A stretch of DNA of 25,383 nucleotides from Prevotella sp. UBA1104 (GTDB taxonomy: Bacteria; Bacteroidota; Bacteroidia; Bacteroidales; Bacteroidaceae). The DNA is taken from NCBI GenBank assembly GCA_002314055.1, contig DCBP01000104.1, forward strand, positions 1 through 25,383. The letters are read 5' to 3'. Position numbers and translations under genes: made by a program. This document shows positions 1-8,571 of this stretch, piece after piece (within the stretch, counting starts at the first letter, position 1; each line of letters starts with the position of its first letter). The notes beneath the pieces were generated by a model. The model did not search any database. It saw only the letters and a program-made list of their open reading frames with translations, and was not told the DNA's origin.

Positions 1-137
1 TAGCTGCAATGTGGGTTAAATGTTGCCATAATAATTTATTGTAAACACGTTGTAAACCGAGGTCAAAAAAATTTCAAACATATTGTAAAACATTTGCCCT
101 CATTCTATTCATTTTAGCGGATAAACCGCCAAAAACG

Positions 138-180
138 AATTAAGAGGAAAGCCCTTTGTATCAGGACTTTCCTCTTAATT
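138..180 (-). terminator. Rho-independent terminator of ppdK
   Basis: A perfect 14-bp inverted repeat (AATTAAGAGGAAAG at 138-151 and its complement at 167-180) closes a 15-nt loop about 20 nt past the ppdK stop codon. Read on the minus strand the hairpin is followed by CGTTTTT, a short T run. No gene is visible in 1-137, which is AT-rich. Confidence 0.8.
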
Positions 181-200
181 ATCTGAGAATCAATATTTTG

Positions 201-2924
201 TTACTTGTTCTCGACAGCAGCCTGCGCTGCTGCCAAACGTGCGATAGGCACGCGGAACGGAGAACAGCTAACGTAATTCAAACCAACCTTGTCGCAGAAC
301 TTGACAGATGAAGGCTCACCACCATGCTCACCGCAAATACCACAAGTAAGGTTTGGACGAGTCTTGCGACCCTTTTCAACAGCCATCTCAATCAACTGAC
401 CAACACCGTTCTGGTCAAGAACCTGGAATGGGTCAACATTAAGAATTTTCTTGTCGAGATATACAGGCAAGAAACTTGCAATGTCATCACGGCTGTATCC
501 GAATGTCATCTGAGTCAAGTCGTTAGTACCGAAGCTGAAGTACTCAGCCTTAGCTGCAATCTTATCAGCAGTCAGGGCAGCACGAGGAATTTCAATCATG
601 GTACCTACACGGAACGGTATCTCAACGCCTTCCTTCTCAAAGAGTTCCTTGGCTGTATCACGGATAACCTTCTCCTGCATATCAAACTCGTTTACGATAC
701 CGATAAGCGGAACCATAATCTCTGGATGAGGATCGTGTCCCTCTTTCTTCAACTGGATGGCAGCACCGAGAATAGCCTTTGTCTGCATCTCTGTAATCTC
801 AGGATATGTATTGCCAAGACGGCAACCGCGATGACCAAGCATTGGGTTGTGCTCGCTCAAGCTGTTTACACGCTGCTGGATTTCCTTAACAGTTACGCCC
901 ATATCCTTAGCCATAATCTCCTGACCGGCAAGATCGTGTGGCACGAACTCATGCAATGGTGGGTCGAGCAAGCGGATATTAACCGGACATCCGTCCATAG
1001 CCTTCAAGATTCCGTAGAAGTCCTTCTGCTGATAAGGAAGAAGTTTCTCAAGAGCCTTCTTGCGTCCCTCTACAGAATCAGCAAGAATCATCTCGCGCAT
1101 TGCCTTGATTTTCTCGTTCTCGAAGAACATGTGCTCTGTACGGCAAAGACCGATACCAACAGCACCGAAGTTGCGAGCCACTTCTGCATCATGTGGAGTA
1201 TCAGCATTCGTACGAACTACAAGTCGTGTATACTTATCACAGAGCTTCATCAAATCAGCGAAGTCTCCTGTTACCTCAGCCGGTTTAGTTTTAACCTCAC
1301 CGAAGTATATCTCGCCAGTAGAACCATTCAGAGAGATATAGTCGCCCTCTTTCAGAGTAACGCCGTCGATTTCTACAGTTCTTGCTTTATAGTCGATATT
1401 CAGGGCACCAGCACCGGAAACGCAGCACTTACCCATACCACGAGCCACAACGGCAGCATGAGAAGTCATACCTCCACGAGCTGTTACGATACCCTCGGCA
1501 GCAGCCATACCGGCAAGGTCCTCAGGACTTGTCTCGATACGAACCATAACAACGCGGTGACCGGCATCATGCCACTTCTCTGCATCATCAGCAAAGAAAA
1601 CGATTTGTCCGCAGGCTGCACCTGGAGATGCAGGAAGACCACGAGTCAGCACCTTAGCCTTTTTCTGTGCTTCCTTATCAAATACCGGGTGAAGAAGTTC
1701 GTCGAGCTTGTTTGGCTCACAACGCTCAAGAGCAGTCTTCTCGTCGATTTCGCCCTCACGAAGCAGGTCCATTGCAATCTTTACCATTGCAGTACCGGTG
1801 CGCTTTCCGTTACGAGTCTGCAAGAACCAGAGCTTTCCTTCCTGTACGGTGAACTCCATATCCTGCATGTCATGATAGTGATGCTCCAGTTTTTCCTGAA
1901 GAGCATTCAACTGAGCATAGATCTCAGGCATAGCCTCTTCCATTGAAGGATATTTGGCAACACGCTCCTCCTCTGGAATCTGCTGCTGCTTTGCCCAACG
2001 CTGCGAACCGAGCTTAGTAATCTGCTGCGGAGTGCGGATACCGGCAACGACATCCTCGCCCTGAGCATTTACGAGATACTCTCCGTTGAATACATTCTCG
2101 CCTGTTGCAGCATCACGGCTGAAGCAAACACCAGTAGCTGATGTATCACCCATATTACCGAATACCATTGCCATTACAGAAACGGCAGTACCCCACTCTG
2201 CTGGGATTCCTTCCATCTTTCTGTAGAGGATGGCGCGCTCATTCATCCAGCTGTCGAATACAGCGCAGATTGCGCCCCAAAGCTGATCCATTGGATCTGT
2301 AGGGAAATCTTTGCCCGTCTGCTCCTTGATAGCAGCCTTGAAGAGTTCAACGAGTTGTTTCAGCTCGTCTACATTCATCTCGTTGTCGAGAGAGATGCCG
2401 CGCTGAGCTTTAACCTTCTGGATAATAGCCTCAAACGGGTCGATATCTTCCTTGTTAACCGGTTTCATACCCAAAACCACATCACCATACATCTGTACGA
2501 AACGGCGGTAGCTATCGTATGCGAAACGCTCATTGCCGGTTTTCTTTGCCAATCCTTTAACCACCTCGTCATTAAGACCAAGGTTAAGGATAGTATCCAT
2601 CATACCAGGCATTGAAGCACGTGCACCAGAACGCACACTAACAAGAAGTGGATTTTCAACATCACCAAACTTGCTGTTCATCAAGTTCTCAATATGATGT
2701 ACAGAAGCAACGACATCATCTTTCAACAGATTGACAACATCGTCCTTTCCTTTTTCAAAATATTCGTTACAAACATCTGTAGTGATAGTGAATCCTGGAG
2801 GAACCGGTACACCGATAAGGTTCATCTCTGCCAAGTTGGCTCCCTTACCACCGAGCAAATTCCTCATGTCTGCTCTACCTTCAGCTTTTCCGTTTCCAAA
2901 GGTATAAACTCTTTTTTCGCTCAT
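201..2924 (-). CDS. ppdK: Pyruvate, phosphate dikinase
   Basis: Cytosolic enzyme interconverting pyruvate, ATP and phosphate with PEP, AMP and pyrophosphate. In anaerobic Bacteroidota it can serve glycolysis or gluconeogenesis using pyrophosphate. The 907 residues match the usual family length. The N-terminal nucleotide-binding domain begins with the glycine-rich GGKGANLAEMN stretch near residue 26. The swivelling phosphohistidine domain carries GGMTSHAAVVARG with the phospho-accepting His near residue 489. The C-terminal TIM barrel ends with the LTCGICGEHGG motif holding the catalytic Cys. The start at 2924 fits the family N-terminus (KRVYTFGNGKAEG) and lies about 50 nt downstream of a good promoter. 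The gene appears monocistronic, with its own terminator at 138-180. No defect is seen. Confidence 0.97.
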   Translation of the reverse strand: MSEKRVYTFGNGKAEGRADMRNLLGGKGANLAEMNLIGVPVPPGFTITTDVCNEYFEKGKDDVVNLLKDDVVASVHHIENLMNSKFGDVENPLLVSVRSGARASMPGMMDTILNLGLNDEVVKGLAKKTGNERFAYDSYRRFVQMYGDVVLGMKPVNKEDIDPFEAIIQKVKAQRGISLDNEMNVDELKQLVELFKAAIKEQTGKDFPTDPMDQLWGAICAVFDSWMNERAILYRKMEGIPAEWGTAVSVMAMVFGNMGDTSATGVCFSRDAATGENVFNGEYLVNAQGEDVVAGIRTPQQITKLGSQRWAKQQQIPEEERVAKYPSMEEAMPEIYAQLNALQEKLEHHYHDMQDMEFTVQEGKLWFLQTRNGKRTGTAMVKIAMDLLREGEIDEKTALERCEPNKLDELLHPVFDKEAQKKAKVLTRGLPASPGAACGQIVFFADDAEKWHDAGHRVVMVRIETSPEDLAGMAAAEGIVTARGGMTSHAAVVARGMGKCCVSGAGALNIDYKARTVEIDGVTLKEGDYISLNGSTGEIYFGEVKTKPAEVTGDFADLMKLCDKYTRLVVRTNADTPHDAEVARNFGAVGIGLCRTEHMFFENEKIKAMREMILADSVEGRKKALEKLLPYQQKDFYGILKAMDGCPVNIRLLDPPLHEFVPHDLAGQEIMAKDMGVTVKEIQQRVNSLSEHNPMLGHRGCRLGNTYPEITEMQTKAILGAAIQLKKEGHDPHPEIMVPLIGIVNEFDMQEKVIRDTAKELFEKEGVEIPFRVGTMIEIPRAALTADKIAAKAEYFSFGTNDLTQMTFGYSRDDIASFLPVYLDKKILNVDPFQVLDQNGVGQLIEMAVEKGRKTRPNLTCGICGEHGGEPSSVKFCDKVGLNYVSCSPFRVPIARLAAAQAAVENK

Positions 2925-2979
2925 AGTTTAATAAAAAATTACGTGTATTTAGTTAGAATTTCCTATACGTTTTCACATG

Positions 2980-3010
2980 CAAAAATAATAAAAGTAGTGT
3001 AATACCACAA
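2980..3010 (-). promoter_or_regulatory. Promoter of ppdK
   Basis: On the minus strand, TTG (3010-3008), a 20-nt spacer and TATTTTTG (2987-2980) match the Bacteroidota -33/-7 pattern (TTG and TAnnTTTG). The predicted transcript start lies near 2974, giving a leader of about 50 nt. Confidence 0.6.
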
Positions 3011-3058
3011 CTTATTAAAATAAAATCTTGACTTTTATCTATCAATTTTTTGCTTTAC

Positions 3059-3089
3059 ATATTGTTTTGTAATGTCTACTAAACAATAT
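3059..3089 (-). terminator. Weak AT-rich hairpin after the flippase gene
   Basis: A 9-bp inverted repeat (ATATTGTTT at 3059-3067 and AAACAATAT at 3081-3089) with a 13-nt loop starts just past the flippase stop codon. No clear T run follows on the minus strand, so a terminator role is only a suggestion. Confidence 0.3.
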
Positions 3090-3095
3090 AATCCA

Positions 3096-4610
3096 TTAGA
3101 AAAACTTTGCCTGTATTTTTTTCTTCAAGGCCGACATAAGATGCGTCTTCTTGTGTAGAAAGAAAAACGACACGGAAAGACTTACTACTGATACAAATAT
3201 TCCAGCCACCCAATATCCTGCGCCGTGTAACGTCTGCGACGCCACACACGCCGTTATTCCAAGCGGCAACATCAATGCTGCCTGTATAGCCACACCGCGA
3301 GACATGACATACTTATATTTATAATATGTATAAACCGTCAGCATAATGAAATCAAGTACAGATGTTAATAAAAGCGCATATCCAGTTCCTGTGAGTCCAA
3401 ACATTACAAACATAAAGCTTACAAGTGCGAACACTACAACGGCATATGTTCCCTCCAGGAAAAGGAAGGATTTAGAATCCCCCTTTGCCAATGCGATATA
3501 CGACAGCGGCAACTTCATCGCCCGCATATAAAGAGCCAATACCGTTATCTGCACCATTGGCAATACGGCATTGAATTTCGAACTGAAAAGCATTGGTAGT
3601 ATTATGGGAAGAAAAGTTATAAATACTGTCAGCATTGGCGAAATGAGTATCAATGACACCTCTACCTGCTTGTTCACAACATCATTTCTCGTAAGTACAT
3701 CATCTGCCGGTACAGCCGAAAGACGCGGAAAATAATCAGTCTCCATTGCCGAAAAGACAAGTCCGCCATACACCATAGTCATCATATATCCTGCATTATA
3801 TAGTCCTACGGCATCAAGAGTCCCGGCATTATTCAGGAAAAGGCGAATCAGAAAATCCGCTCCCGTTCCGAATACACCGGCAAGGACAAACGCCACGCCA
3901 AGTCTGAAAAGTTCTCTTCCCTGACTGACAAATTTCCATTTCAGCGTAACATGCCACGGGAAACATCTGCAGGAATACTTCATTGTAAACACAAGTTGCG
4001 ATAATGTAAGCAAAAGAAACGACGGAATGATGCCGTCCCAACCATAACAGAAAAACAGCGGTACGGATATCACGAGTGCAGCCACAACATTAAATATAGA
4101 CACCTGGGCTATCTGTCTCAACATTCTCGCCCCTTTCATTATCGCCAGTTCTCCCGTAATTACCGCCATCATACCGACCATCGGAGCCAAAGCGACAAAT
4201 GCCCATGTATGACTATAGTTGCCAAATGTCAGCAAACTCAAAATTCTACTGAACAAGAGACATACGAGAACACCCAATATTGCCGTTATAACACTTAGCG
4301 ACCTTACGAGTCTGACCGTTTCTCCCAATCTTGCAGAATTGGTTTTCTCTTCGTATGTCTCAGACACCTTTTTCACTCCACTCATCGACATTCCCAAAGA
4401 GGTAGCCGTTGAGATTAGCGTTATTGTGGTATTATACAACGACACCAATCCCATACCGGCTGGTCCGAGAATCAGCGCAACGAGTTTGTTGCGTATCATA
4501 CCAATAAGTATGCTCAATCCCTGAACACCGCCAAAAAGGCTTGTATATTTTAATGTATGCTTATAACTGTCTGACGAGTGATTTTTCATATCTATCTTTC
4601 TAAACGGCAT
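3096..4610 (-). CDS. Wzx-like polysaccharide flippase (O-antigen translocase family)
   Basis: A 504-residue, highly hydrophobic protein with about twelve or more predicted membrane segments, of the MATE/MVF (MOP) superfamily that flips lipid-linked oligosaccharides across the inner membrane. The N-terminal stretch TSLFGGVQGLSILIGMIRNK followed by VALILGPAGMGLVSLYN is typical of Bacteroidota O-antigen translocases. The length fits the family. The first Met (4610) is used here; a second Met eight codons in (4589) is equally possible, because this phylum gives little Shine-Dalgarno guidance. It diverges from a glycosyltransferase gene, which supports a surface glycan role. The substrate cannot be read from the sequence. 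Confidence 0.85.
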   Translation of the reverse strand: MPFRKIDMKNHSSDSYKHTLKYTSLFGGVQGLSILIGMIRNKLVALILGPAGMGLVSLYNTTITLISTATSLGMSMSGVKKVSETYEEKTNSARLGETVRLVRSLSVITAILGVLVCLLFSRILSLLTFGNYSHTWAFVALAPMVGMMAVITGELAIMKGARMLRQIAQVSIFNVVAALVISVPLFFCYGWDGIIPSFLLLTLSQLVFTMKYSCRCFPWHVTLKWKFVSQGRELFRLGVAFVLAGVFGTGADFLIRLFLNNAGTLDAVGLYNAGYMMTMVYGGLVFSAMETDYFPRLSAVPADDVLTRNDVVNKQVEVSLILISPMLTVFITFLPIILPMLFSSKFNAVLPMVQITVLALYMRAMKLPLSYIALAKGDSKSFLFLEGTYAVVVFALVSFMFVMFGLTGTGYALLLTSVLDFIMLTVYTYYKYKYVMSRGVAIQAALMLPLGITACVASQTLHGAGYWVAGIFVSVVSLSVSFFFLHKKTHLMSALKKKIQAKFF

Positions 4611-4645
4611 TTCTTTATCTTTATTGCATTATTTTATAAAGTTTT

Positions 4646-4678
4646 TTGTATGTATTCAAGATAAATGCTGTATTTTTG
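4646..4678 (+). promoter_or_regulatory. Candidate promoter of the glycosyltransferase gene
   Basis: TATTTTTG at 4671-4678 matches the TAnnTTTG -7 element; TTG at 4646-4648 is 22 nt upstream. The expected transcript start (about 4682-4685) falls at or next to the ATG at 4683, so the message would be leaderless or nearly so. Confidence 0.4.
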
Positions 4679-4682
4679 CATC

Positions 4683-5642
4683 ATGCTTCAGAATAACACA
4701 TCGGATAAATGCCTAATTAGTTTTATCGTCACGTTCCATAACATGACGGAGGAACTCGTGCGCGAATGTATTGACAGTATATTGAACTTATCGCTCCGCA
4801 AGGAAGAAAGGGAGATACTTGTTGTTGACGACGGGTCGGACAAGTGCTTGCTTGACTCTTTGTCGGATATTGCCGACAACATTATATATATAAGGAAGGC
4901 AAGCGAAGGTATTGCATCTGCACGGAATTTCGGTATGCGCATCGCTACCGGAAAGTACATCCAGTTTGTTGACGGTGAAGACAAGCTGCTCAGTGAGGCA
5001 TACGAGCATTGTGTCGACATCGCCCGATACAATTCTCCTGACATTGTCATATTCAACACCGGCAGCGACGGCTCCGGAAGAAACGACTATGAGGGTGAGG
5101 AACCGACCGAAGGTACTGAATACCTGAAGCGCAACAATCTCACTACCAGTCCATGGGGATATCTGTTTGCCGAAAGACTTCTTGCCGGATTGAAATTCGA
5201 CACTACCATTGAAGGCACTGAGGAAGAGTTCACGACCTTGCTTTTCCTTTGTGCGGAAAAAATATACAGTACTTCTGCCGAGGCTTACTACGACAGGAAA
5301 TGCGAGAAGCGCAAGATTGACAGACACGACAAGAAGGCTGTAATTAGACACCTTGACGACAACGAGAAAATCATAGCACGCCTACAGGATCTATCTGCCA
5401 CCATGCCGACAAACGATAGAATTGCACTCCAGCGACGCATTGCGCAGCTGACCATGAACTATATTCTTAACACCCTACTTTGGACTCGCTCGTCGAAGCA
5501 ACTGGAATCTCGAATAACAAGATTGGAGAGCTGCGGACTTTTCCCTCTCCCCGACAAGAACTACTCTAAGAAATATGTCCTCTTCAACAAACTGAGCCGA
5601 AGAAGACTTATACGAAAAATGATATGCAAGATGCTGGGATAA
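4683..5642 (+). CDS. Family 2 glycosyltransferase
   Basis: Predicted inverting sugar transferase with a GT-A fold, using a nucleotide-sugar donor. The N-terminal half shows the family pattern: LISFIVTFHN at the first strand, EILVVDDGSDK (nucleotide-binding DDGS), then GIASARNFGMRIATGKYIQF followed by VDGED where the metal-binding DxD motif usually sits. The C-terminal half is not recognisable. Starting at 4683 the protein has 319 residues; an in-frame ATG at 4665 would give 325 but overlaps the putative promoter. It diverges from the flippase gene, suggesting a shared role in surface polysaccharide or glycolipid synthesis. Acceptor and linkage are unknown. Confidence 0.85.
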   Translation: MLQNNTSDKCLISFIVTFHNMTEELVRECIDSILNLSLRKEEREILVVDDGSDKCLLDSLSDIADNIIYIRKASEGIASARNFGMRIATGKYIQFVDGEDKLLSEAYEHCVDIARYNSPDIVIFNTGSDGSGRNDYEGEEPTEGTEYLKRNNLTTSPWGYLFAERLLAGLKFDTTIEGTEEEFTTLLFLCAEKIYSTSAEAYYDRKCEKRKIDRHDKKAVIRHLDDNEKIIARLQDLSATMPTNDRIALQRRIAQLTMNYILNTLLWTRSSKQLESRITRLESCGLFPLPDKNYSKKYVLFNKLSRRRLIRKMICKMLG

Positions 5643-5661
5643 GGCATCAGCATTTCGAGAT

Positions 5662-6306
5662 TCAATAATCAAGCAATTCCTCTGGAGAGGTGATAAATGT
5701 CGTAGCACCTATCGACTGCAAGAAGTCTTTGTCGCGGAAGCCCCACAACACGCTGACGCATGGAATCCCGACATTCTTTGCCGTGTTGAAGTCTACATCG
5801 CTGTCGCCGATATACACAGCGTTTTCCTTGCCGACACCCAGCATACGCATAGCCTCGATAACAGTATCGGGAGCTGGCTTCTTGCGGATATTCTCTCTCT
5901 CACCTATTGCAACCTCTACGTATTCGCCAAAGAAATGCTTTACCAACTCCTGTGTAGCATCATAGAATTTATTGCTTACAACGGCAATTCTCTTTCCTCT
6001 GGCTTTCAATTCCTTCAGCATTTCCATTATCCCCGGATAAGGCTGCGTCGTGTCGAGTCCGTGTTCAAGATAATGCCTGCGGAACGTTGCATACGCTTCA
6101 TCAAAAAGCGGATTTTTGTCTCCACCTTCTATGGCGCGCTCCATAAGTTTCCTTACGCCGTTACCGACAAAACGACGTACGTCATCTACTGAATGTTCCG
6201 GGAGATTTACACTCCTCAAGGCATAATTCGTACTTGCCGCCAAATCGTTCAGAGTATTTAGCAACGTTCCGTCCAAATCAAAAATATAAGTGCTGTACTC
6301 TTTCAT
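5662..6306 (-). CDS. gph: HAD-family phosphatase, phosphoglycolate phosphatase type
   Basis: A 214-residue haloacid dehalogenase-type hydrolase with all four catalytic motifs: IFDLDGTLLN near residues 8-17 with the nucleophile Asp and the acid/base Asp, VVSNKF (motif II Ser), RKKPAPD (motif III Lys), and YIGDSDVDFNTAKN (motif IV Asp pair). The alpha-helical cap between motifs I and II places it in the Gph/PpaX subfamily. Phosphoglycolate clearance after DNA repair is the usual assignment, but HAD substrate ranges are broad and pyrophosphatase or other sugar-phosphatase activity is possible. It is convergent with the glycosyltransferase gene, with a 19-nt gap. Confidence 0.85.
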   Translation of the reverse strand: MKEYSTYIFDLDGTLLNTLNDLAASTNYALRSVNLPEHSVDDVRRFVGNGVRKLMERAIEGGDKNPLFDEAYATFRRHYLEHGLDTTQPYPGIMEMLKELKARGKRIAVVSNKFYDATQELVKHFFGEYVEVAIGERENIRKKPAPDTVIEAMRMLGVGKENAVYIGDSDVDFNTAKNVGIPCVSVLWGFRDKDFLQSIGATTFITSPEELLDY

Positions 6307-6327
6307 ACCTATTGAATTTTACAAGTA

Positions 6328-6354
6328 CAAAGGTATATATTTTATTTCGTTCCA
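6328..6354 (-). promoter_or_regulatory. Candidate promoter of gph
   Basis: TACCTTTG on the minus strand (6335-6328) matches the -7 consensus. A TTG sits 17 nt upstream, shorter than the 20 nt seen at the better promoters in the window. Confidence 0.4.
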
Positions 6355-6418
6355 ACACCATACAAGCTCCCAAATACCTTTTGTTTATAGATATTTTACC
6401 TTATATATACAAAATTAT

Positions 6419-6449
6419 TTGCTCAAAGTACCCTTTTGTTGTAACTTTG
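6419..6449 (+). promoter_or_regulatory. Promoter of rlmD
   Basis: TTG at 6419-6421, a 20-nt spacer and TAACTTTG at 6442-6449 match the Bacteroidota consensus. The predicted leader is about 70 nt. Confidence 0.6.
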
Positions 6450-6527
6450 CAACAATTTTCGGCACTGTGGGGACTACTGTATCCTCAGCATGCCGCATTT
6501 TTGAACTAAGTATTTTGAATTATTAAT

Positions 6528-7946
6528 ATGGCAAGAAAAAAGAAACCATTACCTATATTGGAGAACGTTACGATTACCGACTGCGCCGCTGAGGGAAAAG
6601 CCCTTGCAAGGGTCAACGACATGGTTGTTTTCGTTCCATTCTGTGTGCCGGGCGATGTCGTCGACCTGCAGGTCAGGAAAAAGAAACACAGCTACTGCGA
6701 AGCTGAGGTTATACGCTTCATCAAGAAGAGTGAAGTGCGCGAAGAACCCTTCTGCCAGCATTTCGGAATTTGCGGCGGATGCAAATGGCAGACTCTCCCA
6801 TACGAGAAGCAACTCGAGATGAAACAAAGTCAGGTATTCCAGCAGCTTACGAGAATAGGAAAAATCGAGCTGCCTGAGTTCTCGCCTATCCTCGGCTCTG
6901 TAAAGACACGCGAATACCGAAACAAACTGGAATTCGGATGCTCAAACAAGAGATGGATGACAAGGGAAGAGATTGCCACCGGAGAACCTGCTGGAGAGAT
7001 GCGCGCCATTGGATTCCATATTACTGGAGCTTTCGACAAGATTCTGCCTATCGAGAAGTGTCATCTCATGGACAACCTGCAGAATGAAATCCGCAACTCC
7101 ATCCGCGACTATGCCATAAGCAACGGCATGACTTTCTTTGACCTCAGGCAGCAGGTTGGTTTGCTGCGCGACGTGATGGTAAGAAACTCTAACACTGGGG
7201 AATGGATGGTTCTGGTGCAGTTTCATTATGACGTTGAGGGGGATGAGCAGCGCGCAATGGGACTTATGCAGCATCTTGCCGACACGTTCCCGCAAATCAC
7301 CTCCCTACTATACGTAAACAACCAAAAATGCAACGACACCTTCGGTGACCTCGACATCAGCGTGTTCAAGGGCAACGACCATATCTTCGAAACGATGGAG
7401 GGACTGAAGTTTAAAGTGGGACCGAAGAGCTTCTACCAGACGAATACCGAACAGGCATACCACCTGTATTCCGTGGCACGCAAATTTGCACAGCTCACAG
7501 GAAAGGAAGTTGTCTACGACCTCTATACCGGAACGGGAACCATTGCCAACTTCGTGGCCAAGGAGGCTGCCAAGGTCGTCGGTATAGAATATGTGCCTGA
7601 GGCTATCGAAGACGCAAAGGTAAACTCCGAGATTAACAGCATCGACAACACGTTGTTTTATGCCGGCGACATGAAGGATATTCTGAATGATGAGTTTATT
7701 GCTTCACACGGCAAACCCGATGTTATCATCACCGACCCGCCACGCGCCGGAATGCACCAGGATGTGGTAGACACGATATTGCGTGCCGAACCGAAACGCA
7801 TCGTCTACGTAAGCTGCAACCCTGCCACACAGGCACGCGACTTGCAACTGCTCGATGCAAAATACAAGGTTACCGCCGTTCAGCCGGTCGACATGTTCCC
7901 GCATACCCCCCATGTGGAAAATGTTGTGGCTTTAGAGATGAAATAA
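6528..7946 (+). CDS. rlmD: 23S rRNA (uracil-5-)-methyltransferase, RlmD/TrmA family
   Basis: SAM-dependent m5U methyltransferase acting on 23S rRNA. The N-terminal TRAM RNA-binding domain is followed by four cysteines placed as in the [4Fe-4S] members of the family: Cys76, Cys82, Cys85 (in CGGCKWQ) and Cys178 (in EKCHLMDN). The SAM-binding loop is YDLYTGTGTIANFV, followed by ITDPPRAGM, and the catalytic nucleophile is Cys430 in YVSCNPATQARDL. At 472 residues the length fits. The start at 6528 (MARKKKPLP) is the first Met after the promoter. An RlmCD-like or other uracil specificity cannot be excluded. It stands alone, convergent with the DUF2023 gene. Confidence 0.92.
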   Translation: MARKKKPLPILENVTITDCAAEGKALARVNDMVVFVPFCVPGDVVDLQVRKKKHSYCEAEVIRFIKKSEVREEPFCQHFGICGGCKWQTLPYEKQLEMKQSQVFQQLTRIGKIELPEFSPILGSVKTREYRNKLEFGCSNKRWMTREEIATGEPAGEMRAIGFHITGAFDKILPIEKCHLMDNLQNEIRNSIRDYAISNGMTFFDLRQQVGLLRDVMVRNSNTGEWMVLVQFHYDVEGDEQRAMGLMQHLADTFPQITSLLYVNNQKCNDTFGDLDISVFKGNDHIFETMEGLKFKVGPKSFYQTNTEQAYHLYSVARKFAQLTGKEVVYDLYTGTGTIANFVAKEAAKVVGIEYVPEAIEDAKVNSEINSIDNTLFYAGDMKDILNDEFIASHGKPDVIITDPPRAGMHQDVVDTILRAEPKRIVYVSCNPATQARDLQLLDAKYKVTAVQPVDMFPHTPHVENVVALEMK

Positions 7947-7971
7947 AAGAACACTTAAAGACAATATGCAA

Positions 7972-8005
7972 CATACCGGACCTGCTTCCCAGCAAGCCCG
8001 GTATG
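7972..8005 (+). terminator. Hairpin after rlmD, probable terminator
   Basis: CATACCGG (7972-7979) pairs perfectly with CCGGTATG (7998-8005), and an inner GCTT/AAGC pairing extends it. It lies 25 nt past the rlmD stop. No T run follows on the plus strand, so termination is plausible rather than certain. Confidence 0.45.
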
Positions 8006-8077
8006 GGTATATAATACAAAAACATTATGAATTTTATTTTAATGGGAAATGTGTATTTTCAAAGTTATGTTGTCTAG

Positions 8078-8443
8078 TTATTGCGCCACACTGTACGTGC
8101 GGCATTTTCGCTCACAATATCTCTCGCATTGTGCACAGATATCATAGCCTAACAGAGCACCGAGAATGAAATCCTCCTCGGGAGTAAGCTGGTTGAGCGG
8201 ACGGTTTACCATCAGCCGTATGGCATCCATACATTCTTTCTTTCCGAAGAACAGGTTCATACGGTCGTTGCCTACGGGTTGTATGATATAGTTGATATTC
8301 TGTCGCTTGAGACGCTCTAATGCAAATTCTTCGTATTTTTTATTGAACGTGAACAAAACCATTTTTCGAACGCCCTTCTGGAACTCATAGATATGGTTCA
8401 TAAGGACTTTCATGTCTATCGGCATTACTTTTGTCTCTTGCAT
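8078..8443 (-). CDS. DUF2023 family protein, flavodoxin partner gene
   Basis: A 121-residue protein recognised as DUF2023, a small Bacteroidota-rich family often encoded beside flavodoxin. The function is unknown. The central part (MVLFTFNKKYEEFALERLKR then NYIIQPVGNDRMNLFFG) reads as a compact alpha/beta domain. The C-terminus carries four cysteines, Cys103, Cys106, Cys110 and Cys114 (CAQCERYCERKC), that could bind zinc or an iron-sulphur cluster. No signal peptide or membrane segment is visible, so it is probably cytosolic. It lies 128 nt downstream of the flavodoxin gene, with a long nested stem-loop between them, and likely shares the flavodoxin promoter. A role in flavodoxin redox partnering or maturation is only an inference from the neighbourhood. 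Confidence 0.8.
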   Translation of the reverse strand: MQETKVMPIDMKVLMNHIYEFQKGVRKMVLFTFNKKYEEFALERLKRQNINYIIQPVGNDRMNLFFGKKECMDAIRLMVNRPLNQLTPEEDFILGALLGYDICAQCERYCERKCRTYSVAQ

Positions 8444-8479
8444 AATAAGTTGATTTTAGAAATTTAATTTATATTTTCC

Positions 8480-8561
8480 GACAGGCAGCCACCCGCAAGC
8501 AAGTTCCCCAACACTCCAGGAAGAGTCACCACAGGAAACTTTCCGTTGCGGGTGCCTTGTC
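8480..8561 (-). other. Long nested stem-loop between flavodoxin and DUF2023 genes
   Basis: Four nested pairings occur in order: GACAGGC (8480-8486) with GCCTTGTC (8554-8561); ACCCGCAA (8491-8498) with TTGCGGGT (8546-8553), perfect; AAGTTCC (8501-8507) with GGAAACTT (8534-8541); ACTC (8513-8516) with GAGT (8523-8526). It occupies most of the 128-nt intercistronic gap. On the minus strand an AT-rich stretch follows, without a strong T run. It could be an attenuator, an mRNA-stabilising element or a dispersed repeat; I do not recognise a known riboswitch. Confidence 0.6.
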
Positions 8562-8571
8562 CTATCAGCAT

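Noticed and set aside
324..1946. Plus-strand 540-codon open frame inside ppdK
   Set aside because: It is antisense to an intact, fully conserved ppdK and its translation has no recognisable domain or composition of a real protein.
8444..8571. Riboswitch (cobalamin, FMN or TPP) between flavodoxin and DUF2023 genes
   Set aside because: None of the conserved core strings of these riboswitches are present; only the base pairing is notable.
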